Shown: positions 7,591-8,763 of the stretch, piece after piece | How the letters are laid out: every line of letters begins with the position of its first letter | Numbering within the stretch: position 1 is the stretch's first letter | Source: CAISIP01 sp041581405 | GTDB taxonomy: Bacteria; Pseudomonadota; Gammaproteobacteria; Burkholderiales; Burkholderiaceae_C | DNA length: 8,763 nt | Assembly: GCA_041581405.1 (NCBI GenBank) | Contig: JBFIDI010000237.1 | Coordinates: 1 to 8,763, forward strand | Direction of reading: 5' to 3' | Position numbers and translations under genes: made by a program | The notes under the pieces: generated by a model | The model's database searches: none | Seen by the model: only the letters and a program-made list of their open reading frames with translations | Told to the model about the DNA's origin: nothing

Positions 7591-7878
7591 ATGCGCAAAC
7601 TGATCCGTTCCCTCGCCATCGGCATCACCCTGTCCGCAGCGAGCATCGTCCACGCCCAGGACAAGGCCAAGACACCCCAGCAGGAAAAAATGGGCCTGTG
7701 CAACCAGCAGGCCGAAGGCAAGAAAGGTGATGAGCGCAAGGCTTTCATGAAGGGCTGCCTGAGCAACAAACCCGAAAGCCAGCAAAGCAGGATGAAGACC
7801 TGCAACCTGGCGGCCGATGGCAAGAAGGGTGACGAGCGCAAGGCCTTCATGAGCGAGTGCCTGAAGAAGAAGTCCTGA
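7591..7878 (+). CDS. psiF: PsiF-family secreted protein with two PsiF repeats
   Basis: A 95-residue exported protein of the PsiF family, named for an E. coli gene induced by phosphate starvation; its biochemical role is unknown. A Sec signal peptide (MRKLIRSLAIGITLSAASIV, cleavage probably after HAQ or nearby, residues 21-23) precedes two tandem repeats. Repeat 1 (about 28-57) begins TPQQEKMGLCNQQAEGKKGD. Repeat 2 (about 62-92) begins ESQQSRMKTCNLAADGKKGD. Each contains KGDERKAFM and a pair of cysteines 19 residues apart (Cys37/Cys56 and Cys71/Cys90), and the repeats are offset by exactly 34 codons, evidence of an internal duplication. The cysteines may form disulfides in the periplasm. It stands alone, divergent from argS. 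No convincing Pho box is seen upstream, so phosphate control cannot be assumed. Confidence 0.9.
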   Translation: MRKLIRSLAIGITLSAASIVHAQDKAKTPQQEKMGLCNQQAEGKKGDERKAFMKGCLSNKPESQQSRMKTCNLAADGKKGDERKAFMSECLKKKS

Positions 7879-7980
7879 TCGGGCGCGGGGGACCGGGCGG
7901 CTGGCACCCGTGTCAGGTCTGATCGGCCGCTATTGGGTACACCCGTCCTGAATGGCTTGTTCCTGTACGTGCATTCGCAC
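7879..7980. other. non-coding spacer between psiF and the repeat element
   Basis: No gene or T-rich terminator is seen. Two small symmetric sites stand out. CTGGCACCCGTGTCAG (7901-7916) is a 16-bp palindrome with one mismatched pair. CGTGC-ATTC-GCACG (7968-7981) is a short hairpin that directly abuts the left arm of the inverted-repeat element. Either might mark an insertion boundary, but no target duplication is evident. Confidence 0.4.
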
Positions 7981-8223
7981 GCGTCGCGGCAGGCCGGACC
8001 CCGGCACGGGCTCCTGGTGGGGCGGTCGGGCGCTGAACGCGCCGACTGCCCTGCGGTGCTCGCGGCCGGGCGCATCGCGCAACTCACTACGCGCCCTGCG
8101 GGCGCTCCGTTCAGACAAGCGCGATGAGAATGATCACGAAGCGCGCTGCGCGCGCCGCCCCGGCCACTTCGCTCCTCGGCGCCCCACAAGTCGCCCGTGC
8201 CGGGGTCCGGCCTGCCGCGACGC
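7981..8223. repeat. 243-bp element with 43-bp terminal inverted repeats
   Basis: Positions 7981-8023 are the reverse complement of 8181-8223 at 40 of 43 positions. The outer 31 bp are perfect, beginning GCGTCGCGGCAGGCCGG on the left and ending with its complement at 8223. The three mismatches are at 8012, 8013 and 8016. The arms enclose 157 bp. No transposase, credible ORF or flanking target-site duplication is visible (left flank CATTCGCAC, right flank TGAGCCTTT). The shape suits a miniature inverted-repeat element or a large transcribed hairpin; which of these is unresolved. Confidence 0.85.
8024..8190 (+). repeat. repeat core, copy 1
   Basis: This core recurs in inverted orientation at 8598-8763. 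The first 40 bp (8024-8063) are identical to the complement of 8724-8763. A divergent 8-nt patch follows, then 17 identical bp (8072-8088), then 52 bp with 46 matches (8089-8140). A divergent hairpin segment comes next, and an end block of 20 bp has 18 matches (8171-8190). It holds small perfect stems: GCGCCC-TGC-GGGCGC (8091-8105) and GCGCGC-TGC-GCGCGC (8141-8155). Between them is the conserved linker GATGAGAATGATCACGAA. Confidence 0.88.
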
Positions 8224-8597
8224 TGAGCCTTTGGTGTGCGTGGCGCAGAGGACGGATACCGGGAACCCCATGGCTTGCATCTCGGACGGGTCGCAGCGGA
8301 AGCGGAACCGAATGTCCAGGGCAAACGATCAGTAGCAGGCGCGGCAATCCCTGCGCCTGATGGTGCGGCCCAAAGGCCAGCACCAGAACCAGCACCAGAA
8401 CCAGCACCAGAACAGCGCCAGAACAGGGGCAGAGGCAGAGGCAGAGGCAATGACCTGTGACCGGAGTCACAAGTCCGGGAACGTGGAACCTTGAACCAGG
8501 GCCCCAGTCTCGCCATGTGCGTTCCGCGGTCTGGTTGCCGCGCTACGCCAACCAGCGTCCTGGCTGCGAAGGCCCGCGGGGCCCATGCGCGGCGCGC
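8224..8597. other. non-coding spacer between the two repeat cores
   Basis: Short GC-rich frames exist on both strands but none has a start with a ribosome binding site or a recognisable protein. It contains three hairpins. CAGGCGC / GCGCCTG has a 10-nt loop (8336-8359). TGTGAC-CGGA-GTCACA is at 8456-8471. CTGGTTG / CAACCAG has an 11-nt loop (8531-8555). It also contains the tandem repeats at 8377-8449. The stretch may belong to the same composite repeat region. Confidence 0.6.
8377..8449. repeat. 12-bp and 6-bp tandem repeats
   Basis: Three perfect copies of CCAGCACCAGAA (8377-8412) are followed by a degenerate fourth (8413-8423). GGCAGA follows, about 3.7 times (8428-8449). Slippage could change copy number between strains. 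Read on the minus strand the 12-mers give repetitive peptides such as VLVLVL or SGAG, which are translation artefacts. Confidence 0.9.
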
Positions 8598-8763
8598 CTG
8601 TGCGGCGCCGAGGAGCGCAGGGCTTGCGCCTCGCGCGAAGCGCGTTCGTCATCATTCTCATCGCGCCTGTCTGAACGGAGCGCCCAACGGGCGCGCAGTG
8701 AGTTGCGCGATGCAGGCGCAAGAGCGAGCACCGCAGGGCAGTCGGCGCGTTCAGCGCCCGACC
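8598..8763 (-). repeat. repeat core, copy 2 (inverted, continues past the window)
   Basis: This is the reverse-complement partner of 8024-8190 and reaches the window end while still identical, so its true boundary is outside. Its stems are GCGCCC-AAC-GGGCGC (8680-8694, plus-strand reading) and CGCGC-GAA-GCGCG (8632-8644). These match the copy 1 stems, but the loop bases differ. The outer arm found on the inner side of copy 1 (8191-8223) is absent next to 8598. Copy 2 therefore lacks that arm on this side. Confidence 0.88.

Noticed and set aside
7952..8335. A 127-codon plus-strand frame across the inverted-repeat element, with a similar peptide (NSLRA..LRSD.RDEND) on the minus strand of copy 2
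   Set aside because: The ATG has no ribosome binding site, and the similarity simply follows from the DNA repeat and breaks at indels. I recall similar strings among hypothetical proteins of Comamonadaceae, which would fit spurious calls on a dispersed repeat, but I cannot verify this here.
7473..8516. A 347-codon minus-strand open frame covering psiF and the repeat element
   Set aside because: It is antisense to the well-supported psiF gene, reads through tandem repeats as SGAGSGAG and PLPLPL, and shows no domain or ribosome binding site. Long frames arise easily at this GC content.
7879..8763. Integron attC sites, CRISPR array, or retron-type RNA as explanations for the repeats
   Set aside because: No GTTRRRY core sites, no regularly spaced direct repeats with unique spacers, and no reverse transcriptase, Cas or integrase gene is present in the window.

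Overview
The window is GC-rich (roughly two thirds G+C by eye) and looks like chromosomal sequence from a betaproteobacterium of the order Burkholderiales, probably Comamonadaceae or a close relative. This rests on the gene neighbourhood (argS, a SPOR-domain protein, a DsbA-type oxidoreductase, then lptA-lptB-rpoN) and on the style of the proteins. No species can be named from sequence alone.

Positions 1-7358 are a dense block of housekeeping genes, all on the minus strand, in two transcription units. The first is argS (5685-7358), a SPOR-domain membrane protein (5002-5688, overlapping argS by 4 nt) and a DsbA-like thiol oxidoreductase (4296-4946). It ends at a clear intrinsic terminator (4237-4266). 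The second begins at a -10-like element (4195-4200) and holds lptA (3499-4158), lptB (2684-3502), rpoN (1094-2683) and a THUMP-type RNA methyltransferase (1056 down to the left window edge, C-terminus missing). lptA/lptB and lptB/rpoN overlap or abut, which suggests translational coupling. LptA and LptB belong to the lipopolysaccharide transport machine, DsbA makes disulfides in the periplasm, the SPOR protein probably binds septal peptidoglycan, RpoN is sigma-54, and ArgS and the methyltransferase serve translation. No lptC lies directly upstream of lptA in this window.

On the plus strand, divergent from argS, is a small secreted PsiF-family protein (7591-7878) made of two tandem PsiF repeats.

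From 7879 to the right edge (885 nt) I find no credible gene. The stretch holds nested inverted repeats. A 243-bp element (7981-8223) is bounded by 43-bp arms matching at 40 positions. Its internal core (8024-8190) occurs again in opposite orientation at 8598-8763, running off the window. The two cores share a perfect 40-bp block and keep the same small hairpin stems while the loops differ. Between them lies a spacer with 12-bp and 6-bp tandem repeats and further hairpins. This compound repeat is the most unusual part of the window; it resembles a dispersed, non-coding, structure-forming element (MITE- or REP/BIME-like) rather than a gene system.
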